A program made the translations under genes and the position numbers. The notes under the pieces were generated by a model. The model had not been told where the DNA came from, made no database searches, and saw nothing but the letters and a program-made list of their open reading frames with translations. This document shows, piece after piece, positions 42,669-50,386 of a stretch of DNA of 64,000 bases (its first letter is position 1; every line of letters starts with the position of its first letter). The stretch covers positions 1 to 64,000 of the forward strand of contig JBCDED010000009.1 of assembly GCA_039179985.1 (NCBI GenBank), given 5' to 3'. This DNA is from JBCCMQ01 sp039179985. Lineage in GTDB: Bacteria; Pseudomonadota; Alphaproteobacteria; Rhodobacterales; Rhodobacteraceae.

Positions 42669-43523
42669 TCAGGCGCGCGACCAGGCGCGCTCGATGGCGC
42701 GGGTCAGCATGACGCCTGCAACGTGGCGTTTGAATTCGACGGGACCGCGGTTGTCCTCGGCGGGATCAATGTCAGCCACGGCAAGCGCAACGGCATTGGC
42801 GATATCCTCAGGCCCGCAAGACGTCCCGACCAGAGCTGCGCCGGCCGCATCTGAGAAGATCGGTGTGTCGGCCAGGTTGGTCATGGCAACCGAGGCCGAT
42901 GCAACCGAGCCGCCATCTTTCGTGATCAGGACTGCGGAGGCCGCTGTGGCGTAGTCGCCGATCTTGCGTTTTTGCTTTTCATAGGCATAGCCGCCAGTGG
43001 TCGCATCAAAGGAGATCGCCGTAAGAATTTCCTCGTCTGCGCGCGCGGTCATATAGGCCGCTTCGTAGAATGCGCGCGCGGCAACTTCGCGGGATCCGTC
43101 CGGACCGGTGAGATGAAAACTCGCGTCAAGCGCCTGGCATAGCCCCGGCATGTCATTGCCCGGGTCGCCGTTGGCGACGTTGCCGCCAATGGTACCCACA
43201 TAGCGCACTTGAGGGTCGGCAATCTGCAGTGCCGCCTCCCGCAGGATAGGCGCCGCAGAGGCCAGCGCGTCGCTTTCGATGATCTCATGCTGGGTGGTCA
43301 TGGCGCCTATGGTCACGCGGCCACCGCCGATGGAAATGCCCTTGAGGCTGTCGATGTCCTGCAGGTCGACCAGGTGCGCCACATCCGCCATGCGCAGTTT
43401 CATCATCGGGATCAGGCTGTGACCGCCCGCGATTACCCTTGCATCATCACCGTATTCGGAAAGCACGCTGAGCGCTGCATCAACGCTCGCGGGCCGGTGG
43501 TAGTCAAAACCGCCGGGTATCAT
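42669..43523 (-). CDS. coxM: CO dehydrogenase medium (FAD) subunit
   Basis: A 284-residue FAD subunit. The flavin-binding motifs VIAGGHSLIPMMKLR and GTIGGNVANGDPGND match the AGGHS and TIGG motifs of CoxM. First gene of the structural operon, with AGGGAGGAG before the ATG. A candidate LytTR site and promoter lie 80-145 bp upstream. Confidence 0.96.
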   Translation of the reverse strand: MIPGGFDYHRPASVDAALSVLSEYGDDARVIAGGHSLIPMMKLRMADVAHLVDLQDIDSLKGISIGGGRVTIGAMTTQHEIIESDALASAAPILREAALQIADPQVRYVGTIGGNVANGDPGNDMPGLCQALDASFHLTGPDGSREVAARAFYEAAYMTARADEEILTAISFDATTGGYAYEKQKRKIGDYATAASAVLITKDGGSVASASVAMTNLADTPIFSDAAGAALVGTSCGPEDIANAVALAVADIDPAEDNRGPVEFKRHVAGVMLTRAIERAWSRA

Positions 43524-43600
43524 ATGGCTGGCTCCTCCCTAGATCGCTGGCCTATGTCCGCCAGGCGCGCGTGTCTCCGCGCGTCGGGCGTGATCGAAAA

Positions 43601-43666
43601 GGTATACGAATGCATGCCACGAGCCGGTCAAAACGCATGAAATACGTGGGTCGCTGCACGAAATGC
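43601..43666 (-). promoter_or_regulatory. coxM upstream region: LytTR-type direct repeats beside a -35/-10 pair
   Basis: On the minus strand, GCATTTCGTGC (43666-43656) and GTATTTCATGC (43645-43635) are direct repeats with 9 of 11 identical bases and start exactly 21 bp apart, two helical turns. Each contains TT-N3-G, the half-site reported for the CO-sensing LytTR regulator RcoM. Four bases further on is TTGACC (43631-43626), and 19 bp later TATACC (43606-43601). Repeats abutting the -35 are the usual activation geometry for LytTR proteins. A coxC-like LytTR gene ends 23 bp upstream of the distal repeat. The repeats are seen; the binding protein is inferred. Confidence 0.6.
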
Positions 43667-43688
43667 GAATGGCGCGCACCAGTTGCGA

Positions 43689-44801
43689 TCAGAGACCGAG
43701 CGCCTCGCGGACGGCCTGAAGCCGCCCCCGGCTGACAGGCACCTTACCAAGCGCGGGCGTGTTCTCAAAAAGACAGACGCCATTGTCCTTCCGCCGCTCA
43801 AAGCCGGTGACGAAAGAAGGGTTGATCAGATAGCTGCGGTGCGTCTGGATGAAGGTGGTTTCCGGCAGGCGTTCCCGCGCGCGACTGATCGACCAGGTGC
43901 AAAAGTGCCTGTCGGTTGCCGTGTAGAGAAAGGTGTAGTGCCCCTCGGCCCGGATCGCCGCCACCTGCTCGGCCGGAACAAAGCCTGTCTGCCCGCTGCG
44001 TTCGTAGGGGATCAGAACGCTGTCGGGGGCTGGTGCAGCCTCGGGGGATTGCTCGGGCGCAGGCACTTCTTCCGCCTCTCCGGTATGTTCTGGCAGCTGC
44101 CCAAAAAACGTCGAGGCCGACAACAGAAAGGCCCCGCAAATCACGAAGCTGACAAGTGTCACGATCAGCGCCAGGCTATCGTTGTCTATCTGCGGTCCCG
44201 TTGCCCCGGCGCCGGGCATGGCGACAAACCCCGTACCCGACATGGCGATAAAATGGACGGCAAACACCGCCACCCCAAAGCAAAGCGTACCGAGCAGAAT
44301 GTTGAGATGCCGGCGGCTGCCATAGGATAAATGGACGGCAGCTATGCCCAGAACCAGCGAGGCGGCCACAGCCTCGGCGATCCCCGTCAACGTGTAGACC
44401 GGCCTGCATAGCTCCATGCCGGACATGCCGATGTAATGCATCAGCGCAATCCCAAGGCCAAGTATGGCGCCCGCCAGGGTCAGGTTCAGCCGGTTGCGGG
44501 GCGCAAAGTGCAGGATCAACAGCGCCGTGCCCGCGACAAGGATCGCCACGAGCGCCGAAATCAGCGTGACTAGGGGGTCGTAGTAGAAAAAGATCGGTAG
44601 TCGCAGCCCGAGCATGGCCACAAAGTGCATGGCCCAGATGCCCCCGCCCAAAGCCACCGCCGCTGCCCCGACGACAACCTTGCGCCTCCCCGGAGCCATA
44701 GCTTGCGCGCCCTTGGTCAGAGACAACCCTGTAAACGCCGCCAAGAGCGACACAGCGAGCGAAAGAATAACAAGCCCGGGGTTGTGGGAAACCTCCAGCA
44801 T
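43689..44801 (-). CDS. coxC: CoxC-like MHYT-LytTR membrane sensor/regulator
   Basis: A 370-residue protein. About seven membrane segments fill residues 8-235 and carry three MHYT-type motifs, MHFVAM (58-63), MHYIGM (121-126) and VHFIAM (182-187); this domain is proposed to bind a metal that senses a diatomic gas. A linker rich in Glu/Pro/Ala is followed by a LytTR DNA-binding domain (from about 265: YERSGQTGFVPAEQVAAIRA, THRSYLINPSFV). The same architecture is found in CoxC and CoxH of Oligotropha. It sits directly upstream of coxM, so it is the likely CO- or redox-dependent activator of the operon. Confidence 0.88.
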   Translation of the reverse strand: MLEVSHNPGLVILSLAVSLLAAFTGLSLTKGAQAMAPGRRKVVVGAAAVALGGGIWAMHFVAMLGLRLPIFFYYDPLVTLISALVAILVAGTALLILHFAPRNRLNLTLAGAILGLGIALMHYIGMSGMELCRPVYTLTGIAEAVAASLVLGIAAVHLSYGSRRHLNILLGTLCFGVAVFAVHFIAMSGTGFVAMPGAGATGPQIDNDSLALIVTLVSFVICGAFLLSASTFFGQLPEHTGEAEEVPAPEQSPEAAPAPDSVLIPYERSGQTGFVPAEQVAAIRAEGHYTFLYTATDRHFCTWSISRARERLPETTFIQTHRSYLINPSFVTGFERRKDNGVCLFENTPALGKVPVSRGRLQAVREALGL

Positions 44802-44870
44802 CGCCGTGCGCGATCCTCCCAGTCGACGCCTTTATCCTGCCAACCTTCATGGCGGCAAGCCGCGAAGTTT

Positions 44871-45545
44871 TCAACCGATGGAGCGCGCTGCCGCCGTCTC
44901 GAACGGCGCCCGACCTTCCGCGACCGCACCGATCATCTCCTCAAGCACCCGTATCTCGGTGTCCGAGACCCCGTGTGCCCGTCCCGGGAAGATATCGCTG
45001 CGTACACGGGCGCCTGCCGCAGAAAGCGCGACCTGCGTGCGCGCCGCGCTGTCGAGGGGAATCCATTCATCCACATCACCGCAGGACAGGTAGGCCGACA
45101 GGCCCAGAAGGGCAGCCGTTGGTACTGGCGCGCTTCCGTCGCCCACCCGGCACCCGGTCAGGACCGCAAGTGCCTTAGCAACAAGCGCCTGCTGCAAGAC
45201 CGCCTCAAGGGCCATGCAGGCACCCTGACTAAATCCCGCCACGATCAGCCCGCGGGCGGGGGCGCCGGCCTCAATCGCTTCCAAAGCGTCCGATCTGATC
45301 TGCGCGAGGGCGGCCGACACTTGGGCGGCGGTGAGGTCAGACAGATCGTCGACCGCGCTGGCCTTGTACCAGGATTTGCCTTCGGCGCGCGGCAGAACGT
45401 AATGCACATCATCCACGCGCAACCTGCCGATGATTGTCTGGGTTATGTCTTCGGGTATCTGACCGCGGCCATGCAGAAAGACGCATAGCACCCGAGCCTG
45501 AGCAGGCGCCACGCCCCAGTGAAGCGCAGCCGTTTCATCCGCCAT
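44871..45545 (-). CDS. Alpha/beta-hydrolase, phospholipase/carboxylesterase family
   Basis: A 224-residue serine hydrolase with LCVFLHGRGQ (oxyanion hole), nucleophile elbow GFSQGA, and catalytic His in FPGRAHGVSD. It is a paralogue of the gene at 34570-35232 but has no dioxygenase partner. It lies 69 bp upstream of the coxC-like gene on the same strand. No functional link to CO oxidation is evident. Confidence 0.85.
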   Translation of the reverse strand: MADETAALHWGVAPAQARVLCVFLHGRGQIPEDITQTIIGRLRVDDVHYVLPRAEGKSWYKASAVDDLSDLTAAQVSAALAQIRSDALEAIEAGAPARGLIVAGFSQGACMALEAVLQQALVAKALAVLTGCRVGDGSAPVPTAALLGLSAYLSCGDVDEWIPLDSAARTQVALSAAGARVRSDIFPGRAHGVSDTEIRVLEEMIGAVAEGRAPFETAAARSIG

Positions 45546-45654
45546 ATCGATTCAGCCCTAGAGCGCCCCCGTCACTCAACTTCGTGGTGAGTGCTGCGGG
45601 TTGTCCAGAGTCCCCCAGGGAGTTTTCCCGACTGTGGCATCCTTGCCCGGTCCT

Positions 45655-46293
45655 TTACCGCGCCAGCACGACCGCCTGATGAACATGCCTGCCGTCTTCT
45701 GCGGCACGCACGAGATAGTCCGCGACCTCGGCCCGCGAAATAAGTCCGTTCCGCCAATCCTTGGGGTCGGTCAGGGTGCGGTAGGCGCCCACCTTTTTTG
45801 CATTTGTCAGGATGACCGGGCGCACAAGCGTCCAGTCGAGATCCGACGCCCGCACCAGCGCTTCTTGACGGTCCTTGTCCGCGTAGGGTTTTCCCAGAAT
45901 GAACCCGTGGCCCGCGCGTTCCGGCCAGCTCATCGCCGCTTTGCTCTCGCCCGCGCCGAAGCCTGTCACGACCAAGAGCCGGTTCACCCCTGCGACGGCC
46001 ATTGCTGGCAACAGAACCTCCGCGGATGCCGAGAAGAGGGTCTCGGTCTGCCATAGCATCGACAGACGCTCGCGAACGCCCAAGGTAACAATCACGGCGT
46101 CCATACCGGCAAGCGCGCGGGCGATGTCGTCGGGGTTCAGCGCGTCCCCGGCAAATGGGTCCAGGCGCTCGTCACTGATGCCGATCGAAGCCGCACTGCG
46201 AGAAAAAGCGCGAACGCTGTGGCCGCGCACCAGCGCCGCCTCGCAGGTCCGCAGACCTATGCCCTTTGTGGCGCCGATGACGAGGATATTCAC
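45655..46293 (-). CDS. NAD(P)-binding (NmrA-like, atypical SDR) protein
   Basis: A 212-residue Rossmann-fold protein beginning VNILVIGATKGIGLRTCEAA, with GMDAVIVTLG and LDWTLVRPVIL. The family includes NAD(P)H-sensing and flavin-reductase-like members. The start used is a GTG at 46293; an upstream open extension of 19 codons overlaps the acyl-CoA dehydrogenase gene. The ribosome binding site is weak. It follows that gene by 19 bp and may be the end of its operon. Confidence 0.75.
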   Translation of the reverse strand: MNILVIGATKGIGLRTCEAALVRGHSVRAFSRSAASIGISDERLDPFAGDALNPDDIARALAGMDAVIVTLGVRERLSMLWQTETLFSASAEVLLPAMAVAGVNRLLVVTGFGAGESKAAMSWPERAGHGFILGKPYADKDRQEALVRASDLDWTLVRPVILTNAKKVGAYRTLTDPKDWRNGLISRAEVADYLVRAAEDGRHVHQAVVLAR

Positions 46294-46312
46294 GGCGACA
46301 CGCCCGCTTGGG

Positions 46313-47527
46313 TCAAAAGAACGCCTGCAGACCCGTCTGCGCGCGGCCAAGGATCAGTGCGTGGACATCGTGGGTGCCTTCGTAGGTGTTCACCGTTTCA
46401 AGGTTCTGGGCGTGGCGCATGACCTGATACTCTGCCATGATCCCGTTGCCTCCGTGCATGTCCCGCGCCATGCGCGCAATGTCGAGGGCTTTGCCGCAGT
46501 TGTTGCGCTTGATCAGGCTGATCGCCTCGGGCGCGGCGTCGCCTTCGTCCATCATGCGCCCCACCCGGAGTGCCGCCTGAAGGCCAAGGGTGATCTCTGT
46601 CTGCATATCTGCCAGCTTCTTTTGATAAAGCTGCGTCTGCGCCAGAGGCTTGCCGAATTGCGTCCGGTCAAGCCCGTATTGCCGGGCGCGGTGCCAGCAG
46701 GCCTCTGCCGCGCCCATCACGCCCCAGGCGATACCGTAGCGTGCACGGTTCAGGCAGCCGAAGGGCCCTTTGAGACCTTCGACACCCGGCAAGAGCGCGT
46801 CTTCTCCAACCTCGACATTGTCCATGACGATCTCGCCCGTCACGCTGGCGCGCAGGCTGAGCTTGCCACCGATCTTGGGGGCCGAAAGGCCCGCCATTCC
46901 TTTTTCAAGCACGAAACCGCGGATCTTGCCGCCATGGGCCTCGGATTTCGCCCAGATCACGAAGACATCGGCAATCGGACTGTTCGAGATCCACATCTTC
47001 GCGCCGTTGATGACATAGCCGCCCTCTGTCCTGCGGGCGGTGGTCTTCATACCGGCAGGATCGGAACCGGCATCAGGTTCGGTAAGACCGAAGCAGCCGA
47101 TCAGCGTGCCGCCTGCCAGCCCTGGCAGGTACTTCTGGCGTTGCGCATCCGTTCCGTAGGCATGGATGGGATACATCACGAGGCTGGACTGAACGCTCAT
47201 CATCGAACGGTAGCCTGAGTCCACGCGTTCGATTTCACGCGCCACCAGGCCGTAAGTGACATAGCCCGCGCCGAGCCCGCCGTAGTCTTCCGGGATGGTT
47301 ATGCCAAGCAGGCCCATCTCGCCCATTTCGGCAAAAACCTCGGGCGCCACGACCTCGTTGAGATAGGCGTCGTCAACCCGCGGCACAAGCTTGTCCGAAG
47401 CATAGGCTGCCGCGCTGTCGGCCACCATGCGCTCATCTTCCGTCAGCTGCCGAGACAAAAGAAACGGGTCCGTCCAGTCGAAGGTGCCCAGCGATGGCCC
47501 GTGGCCGATGTTCTGTCCGTCTGCCAT
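46313..47527 (-). CDS. Acyl-CoA dehydrogenase, glutaryl-CoA dehydrogenase type
   Basis: A 404-residue flavoprotein. The FAD and substrate motifs are GCFGLTEPDAGSDPAGM and WISNSPIADVFVIWA. The catalytic base is Glu383 in NTYEGTHDVHALILG, as in GcdH, which oxidises and decarboxylates glutaryl-CoA. It starts 12 bp after the FAD dehydrogenase gene, so it may be co-transcribed with the hyu operon. No CoA ligase or transferase is nearby. Confidence 0.88.
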   Translation of the reverse strand: MADGQNIGHGPSLGTFDWTDPFLLSRQLTEDERMVADSAAAYASDKLVPRVDDAYLNEVVAPEVFAEMGEMGLLGITIPEDYGGLGAGYVTYGLVAREIERVDSGYRSMMSVQSSLVMYPIHAYGTDAQRQKYLPGLAGGTLIGCFGLTEPDAGSDPAGMKTTARRTEGGYVINGAKMWISNSPIADVFVIWAKSEAHGGKIRGFVLEKGMAGLSAPKIGGKLSLRASVTGEIVMDNVEVGEDALLPGVEGLKGPFGCLNRARYGIAWGVMGAAEACWHRARQYGLDRTQFGKPLAQTQLYQKKLADMQTEITLGLQAALRVGRMMDEGDAAPEAISLIKRNNCGKALDIARMARDMHGGNGIMAEYQVMRHAQNLETVNTYEGTHDVHALILGRAQTGLQAFF

Positions 47528-47539
47528 GTGCAGGTCTCC

Positions 47540-48922
47540 CTATTTGGCCACGCCCTGGGATCCCGCAATGCGCCCCAGAACCACGGCCGACAAAAGTCCG
47601 TTGCCAGATAAATAGCCCGTATCGCCTCTGCCGGACACCCCGCAGGCCGCGCCCCCGGCGGCAAAGAGGTTGGGCAAAACGCCGCCCTCTGCCCGCTTCA
47701 CGCGCGCGGTGGCGTCAATGTCGAGCCCGCCTTGAGTGTGAAAGAGCGCGCCGGTGACCTGCACCGCCAGGTAGGGCGGCTGCAAATCCGGCGTGTCGGA
47801 CCAGTCGCGGCCGAAGCTGTCCCGACCTTGTCGCGAAGCAAAACTTGCCTCAAGCGCGCGTTCCGATACACCGATCTGGTCCGCGAGGTCCGCAAGAGTG
47901 GCCGCGGCGAGCAAGGCGTTCTGCGCTTCGGCCTGACGAAAATCCTCGAACTGGCGGGCAATTGCGGCGATGCGGTTGTCGAAGATACTCCAGACGGTGC
48001 CGCCCGGCTGAGCCAGAACTGCGCGCGCCGCTTCGGAATACCCCTGCGCCTCATTCCAGAACCGTGCGCCGTCGCGGTTCACCTGAAACCCGCCTCCGGT
48101 GATCACTGCCCAGGTAATCAGGATGCCGTGGGGATGCGCCACATTGCCGTGGCCCTGATAGGCGCCCAGATGGCGCGTCGCGGCCCCCAGGGCGCGGCCC
48201 CAGTCCAGGGCTTCGCCCTGATTGCCTGCATGGCCGAAGTAAAGAGCCTCGTCGATTCCCGGCATATGCGTGCTGACCTTCGCTGCGTTTCCGCCGAACC
48301 CGTTGCAGGCAAGGATAAGGCGCTGGCACCCAACTGTTTCACCGGCACCGTTTGGCAAGACCGCGCGCAGCCCGGTTACCCGCTGACCTGCGTCCGCAAA
48401 AAGGTCCGCAACCGTCCGCTCGCAGAGTATATCCACTCCGGCCCTTTCGCAGGCTGCCCGCAGGGCGTCGATCAGCTCAGCGCCCGACCTTGTGGGCAGG
48501 CCATGCATGCGCCGCGCGCCGTGGCCGGGGTAGTCAAAATCGTCCACAAGGCTGAAGGGCAATCCGTGGTGGTCCGCCAGCCACTCGATGGCGGGAGCCG
48601 CGCCTTCGGTCAGTGCGGCGACAATGGCCGCGTCAGGCTCACCCGCCGCCTTGGCCATGATGTCCGCCGCGAAACCGCCGGGCGAGTCAGCAATGCCAGC
48701 GTGTCCTTGAAACCGGGTGCCCGCCGCAGGGATCAGCCCTGCTGAGAGAGATGTGGACCCCGCCGGCACCGCGTCGCGTTCGAGCACCAGGACGGACTGA
48801 TCCGCCTGCACTGCCGCCAGCGCGGCGACCAGCCCGCAGGCGCCCGCACCGATGATTACCGTTTCGACCTCGGCGTCGAAACCCGCGGGAGTTGGCAGAA
48901 TGCCGGCCTCAGCCTGTGTCAT
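47540..48922 (-). CDS. FAD-binding dehydrogenase (fumarate reductase/ketosteroid dehydrogenase-like)
   Basis: A 460-residue flavoprotein of the FAD_binding_2 family. The dinucleotide motif is ETVIIGAGACGLVAALAAVQ, and the C-terminal FAD region is GGVLPNLFAAGGAACGVSG. Such enzymes introduce or reduce a C=C bond next to a carbonyl or carboxylate. No haem motif or signal peptide is present. It overlaps the lyase gene by 14 bases, so it belongs to the hyu operon. The likely role is redox of an unsaturated acid intermediate. Confidence 0.83.
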   Translation of the reverse strand: MTQAEAGILPTPAGFDAEVETVIIGAGACGLVAALAAVQADQSVLVLERDAVPAGSTSLSAGLIPAAGTRFQGHAGIADSPGGFAADIMAKAAGEPDAAIVAALTEGAAPAIEWLADHHGLPFSLVDDFDYPGHGARRMHGLPTRSGAELIDALRAACERAGVDILCERTVADLFADAGQRVTGLRAVLPNGAGETVGCQRLILACNGFGGNAAKVSTHMPGIDEALYFGHAGNQGEALDWGRALGAATRHLGAYQGHGNVAHPHGILITWAVITGGGFQVNRDGARFWNEAQGYSEAARAVLAQPGGTVWSIFDNRIAAIARQFEDFRQAEAQNALLAAATLADLADQIGVSERALEASFASRQGRDSFGRDWSDTPDLQPPYLAVQVTGALFHTQGGLDIDATARVKRAEGGVLPNLFAAGGAACGVSGRGDTGYLSGNGLLSAVVLGRIAGSQGVAK

Positions 48923-49769
48923 AGGTTTTGCCGCGCGCCAGCACCGCATCGGTGCCCAGAAGGCCGTTCAGCCCCCGGAAATCGTACATCCTGTCCGAGA
49001 AGGGTCGGTTCGATCCATGGGCCGCGAGGCTCTGATAATACTCCACCGCCGTCTTGGCGAGCGCGCGGACGATCCCGCCGGGAAAGATCACCAGCGAAAA
49101 CCCTTGCACTTCGAGGTCGGCGGCACTGCGCATGGGCGTGGCGCCGCCTTCGACCATATTGGCCATCAACGGGACTGTGCCGCCAAAGGCTTGTGTGATC
49201 GCGGAAAGCTGATCCAGCGACTGCGGCGCCTCGATGAAAAGCGCGTCCGCCCCTGCGTCGACATAGGCGTCCGCGCGGTCCATGGCCGCCGCAAAACCTT
49301 CCACAGCGATCGCGTCCGTGCGGGCAATGACAAGCGTTTCGTCGCTCTGGCGGGCATCGCACATGGCGCGAATCTTGCCGCACATCTCGTCCGCCGTGAT
49401 CAGCGATTTATCGGCCAGATGACCGCAGCGCTTGGGCGAGGTCTGGTCCTCAAGCTGCAGGGCTGAAGCGCCCGCGCGTTCATAGCTGCGCATGGTGCGC
49501 TGCGCGTTCAACGCATTGCCAAAACCGGTATCCGCGTCGATGACAACGGGCAGACCCACGCGATCCCGGATCAAAGACAGCGTATCCGCCATCTCGGACA
49601 CGGAAGTGAGCCCGATATCAGGCCCGCCAAGCCGCGTATAGGCCACAGCGGCCCCCGACAGGTAAAGCGCCTCGAACCCGGCCTGCTCGGCGATGGACGC
49701 GGTCAGCGCATCGAAGACGCCGGGCGCCACGAGGATCTTGTCGCCGGAAAGCCGGGCACGCAGGGTCAC
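48909..49769 (-). CDS. Isocitrate lyase/2-methylisocitrate lyase-family C-C lyase
   Basis: A 286-residue TIM-barrel enzyme. The active-site loop SPKRCGH has catalytic Cys115 (the KKCGH motif of true lyases), and the metal region is VIDADTGFGNALN. PEP mutases lack this Cys, so a retro-aldol lyase is favoured: candidates are 2-methylisocitrate or 2,3-dimethylmalate lyase, which yield pyruvate and a short acid. It is coupled to the isochorismatase-fold gene (ATGA overlap). LeuC/LeuD-like hydratase genes are in the divergent operon, and in nicotinate fermentation such a hydratase supplies the lyase substrate. Confidence 0.85.
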   Translation of the reverse strand: MTLRARLSGDKILVAPGVFDALTASIAEQAGFEALYLSGAAVAYTRLGGPDIGLTSVSEMADTLSLIRDRVGLPVVIDADTGFGNALNAQRTMRSYERAGASALQLEDQTSPKRCGHLADKSLITADEMCGKIRAMCDARQSDETLVIARTDAIAVEGFAAAMDRADAYVDAGADALFIEAPQSLDQLSAITQAFGGTVPLMANMVEGGATPMRSAADLEVQGFSLVIFPGGIVRALAKTAVEYYQSLAAHGSNRPFSDRMYDFRGLNGLLGTDAVLARGKTYDTG

Positions 49770-50386
49770 GTGGCACCTCCGATCCAGTGCTGAGCCTCGA
49801 CGCAGGTCAGTTGTGGCGTGACGGACGCGAGCGACAGCAGCGTGGCGTCATGCACTTCTTGCTGGAAGGCCGCGCAGCCGTCGCTGAGAAGCACGGTGTC
49901 GATATTGCGCAGATGCGCATCGCGCACGGTACTCGCCACGCCGCCATTGGTGACGATCCCGCCAATGATCAGCGTCTCTATACCGAGCGCGCGCAGGATG
50001 TATTCCAGCCGCGTTTGATAGAGCGCGGAATAGGCCACTTTCTCGATGGTGAAATCCGCAGGTGCAAGCTCGTCAACCAGGTCGTGCCCCCAGGCACCGG
50101 GGGCGAAATCGCCCTTACCGAGAAAAGGGCGCAGGGTTTTGAGATGCGGTGCGATCAGCGGTTCGCCATCTGGCCCCGGGACCAGCGTGAACTGGGCCGA
50201 AATGTAGGTGCCGCCCGCGGCGCGCAGAGCATCAATGACAGGTTTCACGCGGTCTGGAAGCGCCACGATGGCGGCCGCGGACTGACCCGCGCGGCCATAG
50301 GCGCCCTCCGCGTGCAGAAAATCATTCTGCAGATCGATGGTCAGCAGCGCAGTCTGTGCCGGACGGGTTGCTGGAAGGGCGCTCAT
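49766..50386 (-). CDS. Isochorismatase-fold (cysteine hydrolase family) protein lacking the catalytic Cys
   Basis: A 206-residue protein. The Asp-Lys part of the triad is present as Asp18 (LLTIDLQNDF) and Lys116 (TIEKVAYSAL). The nucleophile block, normally TNxCVxxTxRDA, reads TNGGVASTVRDA, so Cys is replaced by Gly149. True isochorismatases also have Gly here and hydrolyse a vinyl ether without a covalent intermediate. This protein is therefore unlikely to be a standard amidase or N-carbamoyl hydrolase. It overlaps hyuA and the lyase gene by four bases each. Confidence 0.85.
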   Translation of the reverse strand: MSALPATRPAQTALLTIDLQNDFLHAEGAYGRAGQSAAAIVALPDRVKPVIDALRAAGGTYISAQFTLVPGPDGEPLIAPHLKTLRPFLGKGDFAPGAWGHDLVDELAPADFTIEKVAYSALYQTRLEYILRALGIETLIIGGIVTNGGVASTVRDAHLRNIDTVLLSDGCAAFQQEVHDATLLSLASVTPQLTCVEAQHWIGGAT

